Origin: Varanus komodoensis
Taxonomy: Eukaryota; Chordata; Lepidosauria; Squamata; Varanidae
Assembly (NCBI RefSeq): GCF_004798865.1
Contig: NW_025335268.1
Location: forward strand, 74,321,690 to 74,385,689
DNA: 64,000 nucleotides
Direction of reading: 5' to 3'
Both the position numbers and the translations under genes were made by a program. Shown piece by piece: positions 44,683-56,010 of the stretch. The number at the start of each line of letters is the position of its first letter. Positions within the stretch are counted from its first letter, which is position 1. The notes under the pieces are model-generated. The model was given only the letters and a program-made list of their open reading frames with translations, was not told where the DNA came from and did not search any database.

Positions 44683-44939
44683 CAAAATATCTGAAGCCAC
44701 CATGCTGGGAAAGGCTGAAGTATCACACCCTCCACCAAAATCGAGTCAGATCACATGGAAGCAACCACAGGGTCAATCCTTCCATCAGAGTCTGCCCCAT
44801 TGCTCACTGTGGGGAAACCAGCGTTCTCGCATCAGTTCTTTTACGAGCCTCGGAATTCACAAATTCCACCAATTAGATTTTAGTACAGTTTAAGTAGTTA
44901 CGGTAATTGGCCACTGTATTTTCCATGGCACATCCTTTA

Positions 44940-45090
44940 AACATAGAAACAGAGAAACAGAGCAGGTCAGAAGGGGCCTCCTGGGCCATCTAGTCTGACC
45001 CCTGGCTCCAGCCAGCTCCGCTCACGACATGCCCACCATGAGCATGTCCAGCCTGTCCTTGCACATCTATCTTTAAGAAAAGGTTTGAGC
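44940..45090 (-). mobile_element. CR1-like LINE 3' end
   Basis: Read on the minus strand this has the CR1-type ending GTCAGACTAGATGGCCCAGG, then CCCCTTCTGACC, and closes with repeated CTGTTTCT and ATG, like the short 8-base tandem ends of CR1 elements. The 5' part is lost. It lies 240 bases to the right of the L1 copy. Confidence 0.6.
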
Positions 45091-46964
45091 TGTATGATCC
45101 CACCCATAATCATATTGTAGTTGTGCTGAGAAGTATCCTAGAAAATGGGCACACAGAATTATGGCAAAAGACTTGAATGCCCATTTTCTTTCTGGTCCAT
45201 CTCCTAACCCACAATTGGAAATCCCCTCCATTTATGACATTGCTTTCTATTAAAAATGTGGGCTAATCATTTACTCAAATATCTGCATTTCACTTATTAA
45301 TGGGAACTTTTGAGGGGATTTTACTAGTATCACATACAACACAGTTTCTCAAAAATTCCTTCGGAATTTGATCCCTTCATTAGCACTTTAATATAATTGT
45401 TTTATTTCTTACACTTGTTTTCACTCGCTTCATACTTGTTCTGGTTATTCTCTGAAACCTCACAGGATGCATCTGTGCATTGGCACCAGTAGGGGATTTC
45501 TCTCCAATGCTAATTTCTGATTTTCTTCAGGACCACAACAACAGGGAACAGGATTAAATTCTCTTCCATGCCCTTCACTCCCAGCTGATGCTACTTGCAT
45601 TATTAAAAACTGGTATATTAAATGCCATCGTGCATGTAATAGCATGGCCCCCAGACAGGCAAAACTTCCCCCTGCCTTTTATTTGTGGGATTCGCATGTA
45701 AGCATTTCGCAATAAATTCTGCTGGGCCTAGGACCACCAGCTTTAAGATCAAAGCCTCTGCATATTCTCTCGGATTGTTATTACTTTATCTGTACTGTAT
45801 GAGGGACACTTGAAAGGAGAGGCTTCCAGCAGCAGCCTGCGCTGCTCCGATGCGATGGACACAGGGCAAGCGGTTCTGATTGCCCTTGGACGCTGTGGGA
45901 CCCAAGGCGGGAGCGTGCTGGCCGACAAGTGCCACTGAAAGGCTTCGGAATGGCCTGGAGGAGACTGGGAAGGGGGCTTCGAGGAGACCGAGCAGATGGA
46001 ACTGCTGCGGTGAGGAAGACTAGTTCGGAACAGGGTATCGGCTCTCTGGCTGCTGGCCTTGGCCAGCGATGCAGGACGCTCCACGCACCAAAATACGGTG
46101 AAAAATGTCTTTTCTTCCATTTGCGGTTTTGTCGGAGAAACAGGCTGAGAAGCATCTGTGTGTCCATGGCCAGGCATAATCTGGCTCCAGCCCGATGCCC
46201 AGTGAGCGCCTGCCAGCAGGTTCCACCTGGCTCTCCACCCTGGTTCTCAGCCAGGGCGGAGAAACAATGCACCGTGCAGCGCTCCTAAGTTCAGCAGGCG
46301 CTTCACAACCAAGTGTTCAGCACAACTCATGCGCTGCCTGGAAAGCACGCACACGAATACTGCGCGAGATCTCCATCCTGTGGCTGAGGATTTAAAGCTG
46401 TGGCGCAGCTTGAGCTTCCGGGTTAGATCACAGCCCTGCCGAGGGGTCGCTCTCTTTGAGGAGCCGACTCTTGGCCTACTCAATTCGCTCATCCACTTTC
46501 TGGGCCCAGGAGGCTCTTAGCCCCCCTCAGAGTACGAAGCCTCTGCTGACCGGCGGGAACCTTTCCTGCTTGCCAGGTGCTCAGCATCACACAAGGCACA
46601 GAGCTGGAGGATCGGTGGTCTTCGTCATGTTGCCTCGCCCTCTGACAACACTGACGTCCCTTCCGAGGCTGATGGCATTGCAGAAGATGCATCAGGGAAA
46701 CGAGCGAGGGGAAGACGGTGTGTCTGACGCTCACTCGCCTTCCAGACAGGCAGGCTGAGCTTTCCCGCAGCCAGCGTGCAGCTGAAATCCCACGAACGGC
46801 CTGGCCAACACCATTTACGCAAGGGCAAGAAAACAAAGGCACGCGCACGTTGGTAGGATCGCTGCTGGTCACAGAACACAGTCTTGTTGCAGAATTTCCA
46901 GGTAAAGTTGGCAGATATTTTGTTCTGCTTTCAATTATAGAATAAGCAGTACAGCACTGGGACA

Positions 46965-47068
46965 GAACTTGCTTGGATACACCACCATTCCCATAACTCC
47001 CAGCGTTGCCGGCTGACTACTGGCTGTGCTGATGGGAGCTGAAGTCAAAACACGTGGAGGGCAACATG
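46965..47068. repeat. Palindromic repeat, CCCTCCAGATGT family (decayed)
   Basis: TTCCCATAACTCCCAGCGTT faces GATGGGAGCTGAAGTCAAAA and CACGTGGAGGGCAACATGGA. The right arm is clear; the left is weak. Confidence 0.45.
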
Positions 47069-48106
47069 GAAGGCGCTGTGTGACTTGCACAGCCTTGAGC
47101 GTGTGCGATTGTGTAATCCTCAAAAAGGAATCCATCCTAACAGCAGCCCCAATGCAGAACACAGGACCCAAGGCCCCATCAAAGCTCTCAGAGCTGAAGC
47201 GCTTGCCCACGTGGACCTGCACTTGGAAAGCACGACACTTCCCATGTTTTGGGGGCCACCCGGCACAGAGCACCCCAACTTCAGACATACAGGGTGACAT
47301 ACACATTCTCACTGCAAGTGGCAAGTTTTAATCAAGCCAAAATGACTTCACAGCTGATGGGTAGAGCTCAACTGATGGAAACTGATGGGAGAAATGAAGT
47401 GAAACATTCACATTTGGGAGAATGGGTTTCATCCGCAACGCAGGCAGAAAGGCACAGATTACCATCTATTTTTCAGACAGAAAGGGGGATGTTTGTGTCT
47501 ATGATGAATCAGCTCGTGCCGAGGATCCTAAACCAGTGGAAAAGTCGTCCACGCGGCTCTGATTCCAGGTCCACACGGGCACAGGTGGAGCCTCCACTTC
47601 CTGTATGAGCAGCCTGGCAGGTGGCGCAAACCGCTTGCTCACAGCACAGCTGCTGTGTGCTGAACGCATGGAACGGATTTTGCAGGGCAGGTCAGCACCT
47701 CCTTCTCCTTATGGTAGCAGCAGGACCAGATCGCACCTGACATCGCATAAAGCATCACGCCAGCTTTCTGCCTATGGATGCTGAAAGTGAGCTGGGTCTG
47801 AAAAATCTGGGATCCCTGACTGCGTGTCCCAGCCTACGTCGTTAGTTCCCTTTCCTGGCAAAGGAAGCAGTTCCCCCTGAAACATGTTGGTCTCGACAGG
47901 TTTCACCTTAGGACCAGCTCTGCACCCGAAGTTCTTCATGTCGAGCAGGAATCTGGTGCAATTATACTTTGCCAGAAAGCAGATCAGCTCAGTATTGTTT
48001 TCAACAGCTCTTAAGAAGCCACGCTGGTTGGGGAGCTGTTTTGCTGAGAGCTGATTGGGAAACCTGCCTCTATCCTCTCTCTTACTGAGTGGGTCCAGCA
48101 TCTTCC

Positions 48107-48336
48107 TTATTTATTTATCAATTTATATCCTGCCTTTTTCCTACAAAGGGCTCAAGGCAGCTTGCATCATTCTCCTCCTCCATCTTATCCCACAACAACA
48201 GCCCTGTGAGGTAGGTTGGGCCGAGAGTCTGTGACTGGCCCAAAGTCACCCAGTTGGCTCCATGGCCAAGCGGGGACTAGAATCAGATCGTCCGAGTCCC
48301 AGTTCCATGCTCTGAACCACTACGCCACACTGGCTC
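48107..48336 (-). mobile_element. tRNA-derived SINE (minus orientation)
   Basis: This is the same family as 41109-41350. The minus strand starts GAGCCAGTGTGGCGTAGTGG, has the body CTTTGGGCCAGTCACAGACT and ends CTGCCTTGAGCCC...GGCAGGATATAAATTG and an AAATA tail. The two copies are very similar over 230 bases. Confidence 0.83.
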
Positions 48337-49329
48337 TCCTCTCTCTTCTACATCTTCTTTTAAGCGCTGTCCTTGCCCCAGCGTATGTGCCTTCACACCA
48401 TAACCAAGAAGCAATATGAGAAGGAAACAGTGGCAGCTAGCCATCCGGACTACAGGCATTTCTAGCAAATTCCTGCTGGGAATGGGGCCACAGCGAAAAC
48501 CAAATCAGATTCCCATTGGGGTGCACTGTTTGCCCAGAACCTCTCCCCAAAATACTTCACTAACATACATTTTGAAAGCAGGATCTCTACCGGTAGCTTG
48601 TTTTAAAAGCAACCAAGTCTTGGTGGAAAAATGGCCCAGGCTGTTAATGGAAAGGAGATGAGAATACAAAGTAGTTCTTTGTTTTAAATACGGTAATAGC
48701 AAAATGGCTGCTGAATCTTGGCACTGAAAAGAAGTTTCATTAGCCAGTGCTTTGAGCTGTCTGCCCAATTGCACTACTGCCCTGAATCAACACCCATTTC
48801 AAATGACTGGCACCTTTAAAAGGCCAAGTAAACGAGTGTCAAAAGCTTAACCACCGGGGCAGTGGCGAAAGGAGTCCAGCCCTTCCGTTATCACATTATC
48901 TGACCTCTGACCCAGGAGGACACGGTGCATGTAACTGGGAGTCGAGCTGCCAAAGGAGCCCAGCAAAAGGTTTCACTAAAAGGAACTGTTCTCCTTCAGA
49001 AGACCTTGAGGACCAGGTCTGATCTCTCTCTAGGGGGCCGTGTTCCAGAGTAGAAGGGGCTCCCACCATGGGAGCTTCTTTTTGAGACGAGATCGTTGAC
49101 GGAGCCTGCTCTTCCAATCTTAACAGAAGGCAGGGCTGCTCCGAAGAGTGAAGCCTGCGGGAGACGCAGGGCCCACTCTCTCCCCAGCAGCACGTGACCA
49201 GCAACTCAGCACTCTCCTGCCACTAAATACTCCTGGTACTTCCTAAGAGGAAGTACTGAAGGACCGCCTCTCCCCATGTCTACCTAACCACCCAGTGAGA
49301 TCTGGGCATGAGGTCATTCTAAAAGAGCC

Positions 49330-49560
49330 ATCCCGAAAGCGAACGGGGTGGGGATTAGAAGGGCCTTCTTGGTGAGACTGCCTCCTACCTTTGGAACAGG
49401 CTCCCCAGAGAGGTCTGCCAGGCACCTTCACTACTTCCATTTTGGCGCCAGGCGAAAATTGTCCTTTTTGGTAGGTATTTTGAGTCCTAATTTTAACAAC
49501 CGGTTGTCTGTAAGATCATCTTCTACCCCCCACAGTTGTTGATTTTGATAACTAGGATTT
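49330..49560 (+). mobile_element. LINE-like repeat, plus-oriented arm of an inverted pair
   Basis: This contains AGAAGGGCCTTCTTGGTGAG, CCTTTGGAACAGGCTCCCCA and TTTTGGCGCCAGGCGAAAAT, the coding end of the same family as 49590-49910 but in opposite orientation. The 3' tail hairpin is not present in this copy. Confidence 0.5.
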
Positions 49561-49589
49561 GTAATGTTGGTTTGTATTTTTAATGCATT

Positions 49590-49910
49590 TATTAGCTTTC
49601 TAAACCACCCCATTAGCTCCTTGGGCAGGTTACAACAATAAAGCCATATAATACAATATAAAAGCATAGATCACTTTGCAATAAAACATTAAAACAATAA
49701 AAACACGCCCTATTAACAGACCTAGTAATTTCATAAAAGGAATATCCTGTTGTCAAAATGCCAATAAAAGCAGATTAACAATTAAAATACCGTCAAAATA
49801 AAAAGGTCTTTGCCTGGCACCAAAGAGTATAAAGAAGGCACTCTCGGGGGAGCTCGTTCCAAAGTCTGGGTGCCACTCCCCAGAAGGCCCTTCCTGTTGC
49901 CATCCTCCAT
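49590..49910 (-). mobile_element. LINE-like 3' end, minus-oriented arm of an inverted pair
   Basis: Minus-strand reading gives AGGGCCTTCTGGGGAGTGGC, ACTTTGGAACGAGCTCCCCC, then GGTGCCAGGCAAAGACCTTT, an AT-rich tail and a terminal CCTGCCC...GGGTGG hairpin. It lies head to head with the plus-oriented copy on its left, separated by about 30 bases. Confidence 0.55.
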
Positions 49911-51879
49911 TTATTTCCCCCTTATTTTGTTGTTCCTGCTTATTGAGTCCTGACAGGTCATTAAGAAAATATAAATTAATAAATAGAGAGAAAGCATTTG
50001 GAATCAGACTTGCAAACACAACTTGGATCAGTGACCAGACCCAACCAGGCATGGCAGGATGTGCTTCTCAAGCCTCAGGGCTCACCTGCAAACTCTGGCA
50101 CCTCCAGCTAAGTAAGGTTAGCAGGGCTGGAAAAAGACTTCCGCCTTAGCCAATGTCATGGTAAACTATGGCTGGGCTGAATAAATCAAGGAATGATTTG
50201 CCAACTTGGTAAATTTCAGTTTTGTGTGATCATACGAATCCTCAGAAATTCATGGGACAATTCAGGGGTGAGACGCTTGATTTCTACTCCATTCAGATGC
50301 TTACGGGTATGGCAGCTTGGGAATTGAATGCTGCCTTTCCATCTCCTTAATGCCAAGGTCTTTCAAGATACACTGGGATTTCTGAGGACTGGAGGGGATT
50401 AGCTATCCTGGGTTATTTTTTGCAGAGCTATTCTTTATTGTGTATTTTTTTAGCTTTTCTTAATTTTTATGTTTAAGATATTTACATTTTTATAAGATGT
50501 GATGGCATTTTAATGTACTGTTTTATGAAGCTATCGGAACACTCCAGATATTGGGCAGTACAGAATGAAATCAGCATCAGCCTATCCTTGCCTTCCCACT
50601 AACGGTCTCCAAAATCTGTGCTGGTGCAGTGAATGGTGAGACTTCAGTATGTGCTGCTGCAGCGCCACGCTCAACTCAGGGCACCGGTGGATCCACTGGA
50701 GCAGGAAGCCGTGGGTCAGGCTGCCCGCCGAGAAATGTTTGCAGAAGCAAAACACAAAGCATAATCACAAAGGAGACTGATGGGTGGTTTTAGTTGGATT
50801 AAAAGCAAATGTGCAGCTCCTCCAGCTAGCACCCTTAAGGATACCGGCTGTAATGGAAGAAAGAAGTTGAAGAGACCCAAAAATTACATGGGCAGAAATC
50901 AGCATCATCTTCTGGAAACAGTGCTTATACGACACAATGTGATGGTCAGAATCAGCAGGTGAGCCTTTGCTTTGCACACATTTATCCTGCAATCTTATTT
51001 TTTGACTTCTTTTTTCAATACAGCAAAATAAGAGCTGATTGCAATCCACTATGTTTCTCATCAGAGCCCTCATTTGCTACAATCCCAGAGGATTTCTACT
51101 TTAATCACAAAATATTCACTTGAATTTCCAGAAAAGAAAAAGTGTGTCTCCTTGTCTATAGAGTGAGAGCTGTCTTATTAACACACACTGTCTTGGACAT
51201 ATACCTGTATAAAAATCAGATTAGATTTTTCTCCATGGAGCTGAGTGGTAATAAATATCACAATATTCCTGTCTTGCTCAACCAATGGGTTCTTTAAAAA
51301 ATGTGCTAGGATGAGAACGTTCAGCTGTCCAAACCCAACACTACAGTTCGAAAGCGGCAAAGCCCCAGCCCCTCAAGGGACTGCTAGACTCCAAGTTCCA
51401 CCAGCCACCAGAAGGCATGGCAAATATGATGGGAGTAGCCCCAATATCATCTGGTCCCCAGTCCTCGCTGCACTCTCTGCGTTGCACTGTCTCTCTTACA
51501 ACATGGCATTCATAGTCCCTTATTCACACCACACAGTCGAGTGTGGTTTAATTTACCTACCGAGGTGGTTCTGCTGCGGCAGGTTCCATGTCATGTAAGC
51601 CCAGGTAGTAGGGCTGTTTCAGGCTTTTAAACCCTCAAATAAGCCATGGCCTGTGTTCAAGCTGAGTTATTAACCTTCAATCAATGGCACCTGGGTTTGT
51701 ATGACAAAACAAGTCACCCAAGGCACATGCCACGGGTCCCATAGGTAAATAAAGTCCCATGCGCTGTCATGTCATGAGAACTAGGTCACTGTGTTCCAAA
51801 ACTTTTGCTTGAACATAGAGATGCTTGCCGTAATTAAGGCTCTGTTGGTTGTACTGCAATCTGAAAATTGCCTTCCTGC

Positions 51880-52985
51880 AGCAATTTTGAAATGGGCCTT
51901 CGCCATGACAGCCCCCACCTTACAGAACGCCCTCCCCGTGGGTATTCAGAGGGCAACAACTGTAGCATGTTTTAGGCACCAATTAAAGCCCATTCACTTT
52001 TCCTTGATTGCACAGTCCAATTTGTCAATTACAGGTAGTCCCATTACGAACATCCAAGTTACGAACAATCTGTATTTATGCATGTGCAGACTTCCATAAA
52101 CTCTACATGAACAGCTGTAAAGCAGTTTCCTCATTTTTCATGCTTGGCAATGAGTCATCGGTGGCTGCGTAGTTTCCTAGAGATAGAAATGGAAACCCAC
52201 TTCCTTGGACAAAATGTTTTCACCTTCTCCAACAAGCTCTTCAAAGCTCAGACAACGCGCTTGCCCACCTTCCACAAAAGCCTCGTGTTCCATCAGGAAC
52301 TGGAACTGGAACTGGAAGGTCAACACTGCCTGGCCAGTTCCGCCCCGGCACACGGAGCATCCACCATGGATTGAAGTGTTCTGAATGCAAGGAGCAGTCC
52401 AAGCGGCCCATTATTAGAGGACTTTGGAAGATAATAAGGAAGGTCACTTTTAAAGATCCAAGTTAATTTCTATCGGGCCTACACTAAATTAAAGAGGGGC
52501 AGACAGTAAAGCTTCAGTATACATTAAGCCAGGCAGAAGAGGCATGACAATATTTTCAATCCTGAATACCTACAGATTTTCCCTTTCTCTTGCTTCAGTG
52601 CCTGTAGTTACTTTAGTATTACTGTATCATTATTACAATGCTGTATTGAGTTTAAGATGAAGATGAGTTTAGTGTTTAGTGAATATGGAAGTGTTTCCTA
52701 TGTTTCATATGTGAAGAAAGGTATTAATACATGTACTAAGACAAATGTTTGGCTTACTCATGTGATCCGACTTACTTATGAATATGTCCTAAGGACGTTC
52801 TCAGGAACAGAGCTCATCAATAACCTGGGGACTGCCTGTATGTTGCTGTGCATACTTGGTTTTAATATTGTTATGCATGTTTTACAATATTTTATATTGT
52901 TATGATTTCATCTTTCTTTGCAAACCACTTGGATATCTTTTTTAAGCACAGGGATTGTTATATAATTGAAATACAATAAAATTAT
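51880..52985 (+). mobile_element. LINE-like 3' end split by a TcMar element
   Basis: The coding end of the family (ACAGAACGCCCTCCCCGTGG, then TTTAGGCACCAATTAAAGCC) stops at 52031. Its AT-rich tail resumes at 52839 with TGCATACTTGGTTTTAATAT, and ends with AAACCACTTGGATATC and an AATACAATAAAA end near 52985. Removing the 807-base insertion restores the normal layout of this repeat. Confidence 0.55.
52032..52838. mobile_element. Tc1/mariner-superfamily (Tigger/Kanga-like) non-autonomous element
   Basis: The ends are CAGGTAGTCC at 52032 and GGACTGCCTG at 52838, inverted with one mismatch, and flanked on both sides by TA, the target duplication of this superfamily. Sub-terminal sequence such as TTACGAACATCCAAGTTACG at the left, and GTAAGTCGGATC in the right end read on the minus strand, is typical of Tigger/Kanga elements. 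I see no transposase frame, so it is a deleted derivative of about 807 bases. Confidence 0.72.
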
Positions 52986-53336
52986 GCAAACATATAGTAT
53001 AAATCCATTTTCTGTATATTTTGGGGAGGTGGAAAGAATGCCACAAGGAAAGTTATTTAAAAATATCAAGAGTAAGAACGGTTCATTGGTTGGCTGATTA
53101 TGACTGGGATTAAGGCTGTTGTCCTAAAAACAACCACCAGGGTTTAAGTACTAGCGGTCCCAGTGAGACTTACTTATGAGTAAACTGCTTACAAGTTTGC
53201 TACATGAGCAATTTCTCAGACTTCATTTCACACCCATTTTCTTGCAGGAAATGGATCATGTTTGAAGCACAGTAGTGAGAAGCAACATAACTTTTGCACA
53301 TATGTTTAGTGAAACCTTGGCAAGTATTGCCATTAA

Positions 53337-53364
53337 AACAAACAAGCAAGCAAGCAAGCAAGCA
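53337..53364. repeat. (AAGC)n microsatellite
   Basis: About six tandem AAGC units in intron 1. Confidence 0.9.
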
Positions 53365-54699
53365 TTCACATTTACCAGAATCCAGGAAATTATATTCTTT
53401 GTGGAATCCATGAAGTTGAGCTGCCCTGGATGCAGATAACACTCCTTAAGGGATTCATCTGCTTACCAATACAATCCATTTTAAATCTAGTTTTACTGCC
53501 ACTGTTTCCCTCTGAGTAATATGTAGGAAGGGAAGGGGATAGATTCCTTAATGTTATCAGGGATCTTTCTTTGCAAGTTCATTTAATGCGCAAAGCAGGA
53601 CCCAGCATCTGTTCACTGTGCAGCTGGCTAGCGCTTACAATCCCCAGACCTTTTTGGCCAGACAAAATAGGCATTTTTACCCTTAAGTATCCTGTATCTG
53701 CTTGTTGCTAAGCATACCTGTCTCTTGTCTATAAGCATATATATATAACTTCTCAAAACAGGTACTCAGAAGTTAGCTGCATAACTTTCCAACAATGTGG
53801 ACAACGGCTGCTTCCTTGTACTCCTAACGGGAATAATGTCACATGCCTCCCGCTAAACAATACGCTAAACTATCTGGAGGGCACAAGATTGGGTAATGCT
53901 ATCTTAGGGCCTTTGTCACTACAGTGCCTGTGTCCTAAACATGGGATGGAATCAGTTAATTGCATTTGAGGGGACCAGTCAAACAATGACACTTTTGGGG
54001 GATGACTCAAGCAGCAACCTCTGTGCTGCTGTCAACAGCAAAGAAAATCAGGACGATCCGGAGGAGAACAATGCAGGAGCTTGGGGGTCTCCCCCCAATG
54101 GATCCAAGGGCAAGGGGACCAGTTCAGCAACTACCATCCCTTCACAGGCAGATTTCGGGCACTAAATCCCCACTGTGCCAATTCCCTTACTGGATACAAT
54201 TCCTGCCCTATTCCATTCCCCCTTCCTTTAAGTACCTGAGATGACCGGTGAATCAAACACGTTCAGGAGCTAACACTCTCTTATGAATTCAGCCGCCCCC
54301 TCTTATTCAAGGCAAACCCGCTTTCTTCTTGTAAGAATCTAGAACTCCTCCTCAGCCTAAGGAGAGGTCTGCATTCTTCCAGACAGATCAATCTCTTCCT
54401 TCCATACCAGCAAATGTCAGTCACTCAAAACCGACCAAGAACCCCACTTGGGAATCAAGCAGCGATTGGGGAAGGTGCCTCATCTGACAAGGGACGCGTT
54501 TCCCCCCCTGTTCTTCTCTGCAGGAACTTTCTGCACTTTCTAAAGGACGCATTAAAGGATACACAAATCAAAAGATGCAAGTCCATACAACACCACAGCC
54601 TGGAAGCCATTAAACAACCCAACAGCACCACCATGGAAGGCCTTTTCCTGTCCAACAGAATCTAGAGAGATCGGGGGGGGGGGGGTCATCCCAGAAGAA

Positions 54700-54905
54700 A
54701 AGCCATGCTGGATCAGACCATGGTTCCAGCACTCAGCACCCATGGGAGCAAACCACCACTCCCTCTGCGCTTTCTCCACACCGTACATTATTTTATACAC
54801 CTCTATGTCTCCCCTTACTTGCCTTTTTTCTAAGCTAAAGGGCCTCAGCTGCTGTAGCCCCTAATCATTTCTGCCACCTCTCTCTGTGCTTCTCCCAATT
54901 CGTAA
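54700..54905 (-). mobile_element. CR1/L2-like LINE fragment (same family as 36740-37200)
   Basis: The minus strand reads LGEAQREVAEMIRGYSS and MYKIMYGVEKAQREWW, matching the segment after the RT domain in the relic at 36740-38520 and in CR1/L2-type LINEs generally. About 200 bases survive. It lies 240 bases from the start of the CpG island. Confidence 0.65.
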
Positions 54906-55354
54906 AATAAAAGCTTAAAATAAATAAACAAGCAAATTAAAGTTTGGGAAGGGTATCTACACTTTCGGGGGGGGGGCTTCAGGAACCCAGCACGGAGGTA
55001 GGGGGACTCGGGCCCTGGCTCCCATACGTATGATCCCGCAGAATCTGGAGAAGGCCTCCCCTGCGAGGGATGACTTCTTGCTGGAAAAAAAGTTTGCTTA
55101 TGGAGGGCATGTTTACCTTTGCGTTTGCAGAGAGAGCCCTCCCTGCCCAGAAAAAGGACTAGCCAGACCCGGACACCCACTGGCCCCTCGCGCGGGCCCC
55201 CGCCCGAGCAGCCCGCGCTCGCGCCGGCCCCATTCCCGCTCCTGCCCCAACTAGCGGGAGCCGCGGAGGGCCGGCCGCGAGGGGCCAGCCGGCGAGGGGC
55301 AGGCCGGGCCGCGGCGAGCCCGGCTGCCCCCGTCCAGGGAGGGAAGCAGGCGCA

Positions 55355-55377
55355 GGGCGGCGGCGGCGGCGGCGGCC
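55355..55377. repeat. (CGG)n tract in the CpG island
   Basis: Seven consecutive CGG triplets in intron 1, about 70 bases to the left of the assembly gap; further CGG tracts lie at 55638-55670 (in the presumed exon 1) and 55945-55960. Confidence 0.9.
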
Positions 55378-55444
55378 CCATTTTGACACTGCCATGTGTG
55401 CGGGCGCGCGGCGGGGCTCGACGGCGCGCCGCCCGCCCGGCCGC

Positions 55445-55544
55445 NNNNNNNNNNNNNNNNNNNNNNNNNNNNNNNNNNNNNNNNNNNNNNNNNNNNNNNN
55501 NNNNNNNNNNNNNNNNNNNNNNNNNNNNNNNNNNNNNNNNNNNN
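55445..55544. other. Assembly gap of 100 N
   Basis: Exactly 100 Ns, a common placeholder for a gap of unknown length. It lies 26 bases inside intron 1 from the exon 1 donor, between CGG-rich and GC-rich sequence, so the missing part is probably more CpG-island DNA that sequenced poorly. Open frames drawn across it are meaningless. Confidence 0.98.
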
Positions 55545-55570
55545 GGGAGATTGCGCGGTAGGACACTCAC

Positions 55571-55800
55571 CTCAGAGCGGCTGCGCTGCAGCGGGCCTGC
55601 GCCGTGGAGCCGCCGGGAGGCTGCGGCAAAGGACGCGGCGGCGGCGGCGCGGCGCGGCGGCGGCGGGAGCGCGAGGCTGGGCGGCGGCGGCGCTTCCTCG
55701 GCTGCTGGGCGCGGGAGACCCGGACACGCGAGAGGCAGAGAGAGAGGGAGCGAGCGAGCGAGCGAGCGGGCGGGCGGGAGGGGAAGGGGCGGGCGGGCGG
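55571..55800 (-). other. NRF1: NRF1 exon 1, 5' non-coding (3' end defined, 5' end approximate)
   Basis: On the minus strand the sequence CCGCTCTGAG ends at 55571 and is followed directly by GTGAGTGTCC, a near-perfect splice donor at 55570. It sits in the CpG island 13.7 kb upstream of the exon carrying the start codon. NRF1 in other vertebrates begins with a GC-rich non-coding first exon and starts translation in exon 2, so this donor is the natural partner of the exon 2 acceptor at 41823. The 5' boundary is not visible: no TATA box, and the dispersed starts typical of CpG islands are expected. The end at 55800 is a guess. If transcription starts near the YY1-like motifs, the exon would reach to about 56000-56500. 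Confidence 0.55.
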
Positions 55801-56010
55801 GGCGCGCGCGCCCCTCTCGGGCCTACGCGGCCTGGCCGAGGGAAGCGGGCGCGGCGCGGAGGGGGCTCGGCTGAGGCGATGGCGGGAGCGGGGAAGGCGC
55901 GCTCGGCGCGGGCCTAGCACTGGCGGGCGGGCGACACTCGAGCCCGGCGGCGGCGGCGGCACCAGGCCGAGGGGGGAGGGGAGGACGCACGGCGTGAGGG
56001 GAGCTGCTTC

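Larger units (their letters stand above)
41823..55570 (-). other. NRF1 intron 1 (includes assembly gap)
   Basis: 13.7 kb in length as assembled. It holds a LINE-tail-like stretch (42340-42415), an L1 3' end inserted in a MITE (44233-44682), a CR1 3' end (44940-45090), a palindromic repeat (46965-47068), a SINE (48107-48336), an inverted LINE pair (49330-49910), a TcMar element nested in a LINE tail (51880-52985), an AAGC microsatellite (53337-53364), a CR1/L2-like fragment (54700-54905) and the 5' part of the CpG island. No exon is recognised in it; alternative first exons cannot be excluded. Confidence 0.6.

Noticed and set aside
45100-45740. AT-rich interval with short frames on both strands to the right of the CR1 end
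   Set aside because: No motif identifies a mobile element or gene family; calling it one would be a guess.
55119-55917. Long plus-strand frames through the CpG island
   Set aside because: They cross the 100-N gap, so the frame is undefined, and the sequence is Arg/Gly/Ala-rich as expected from CGG and GCG repeats.
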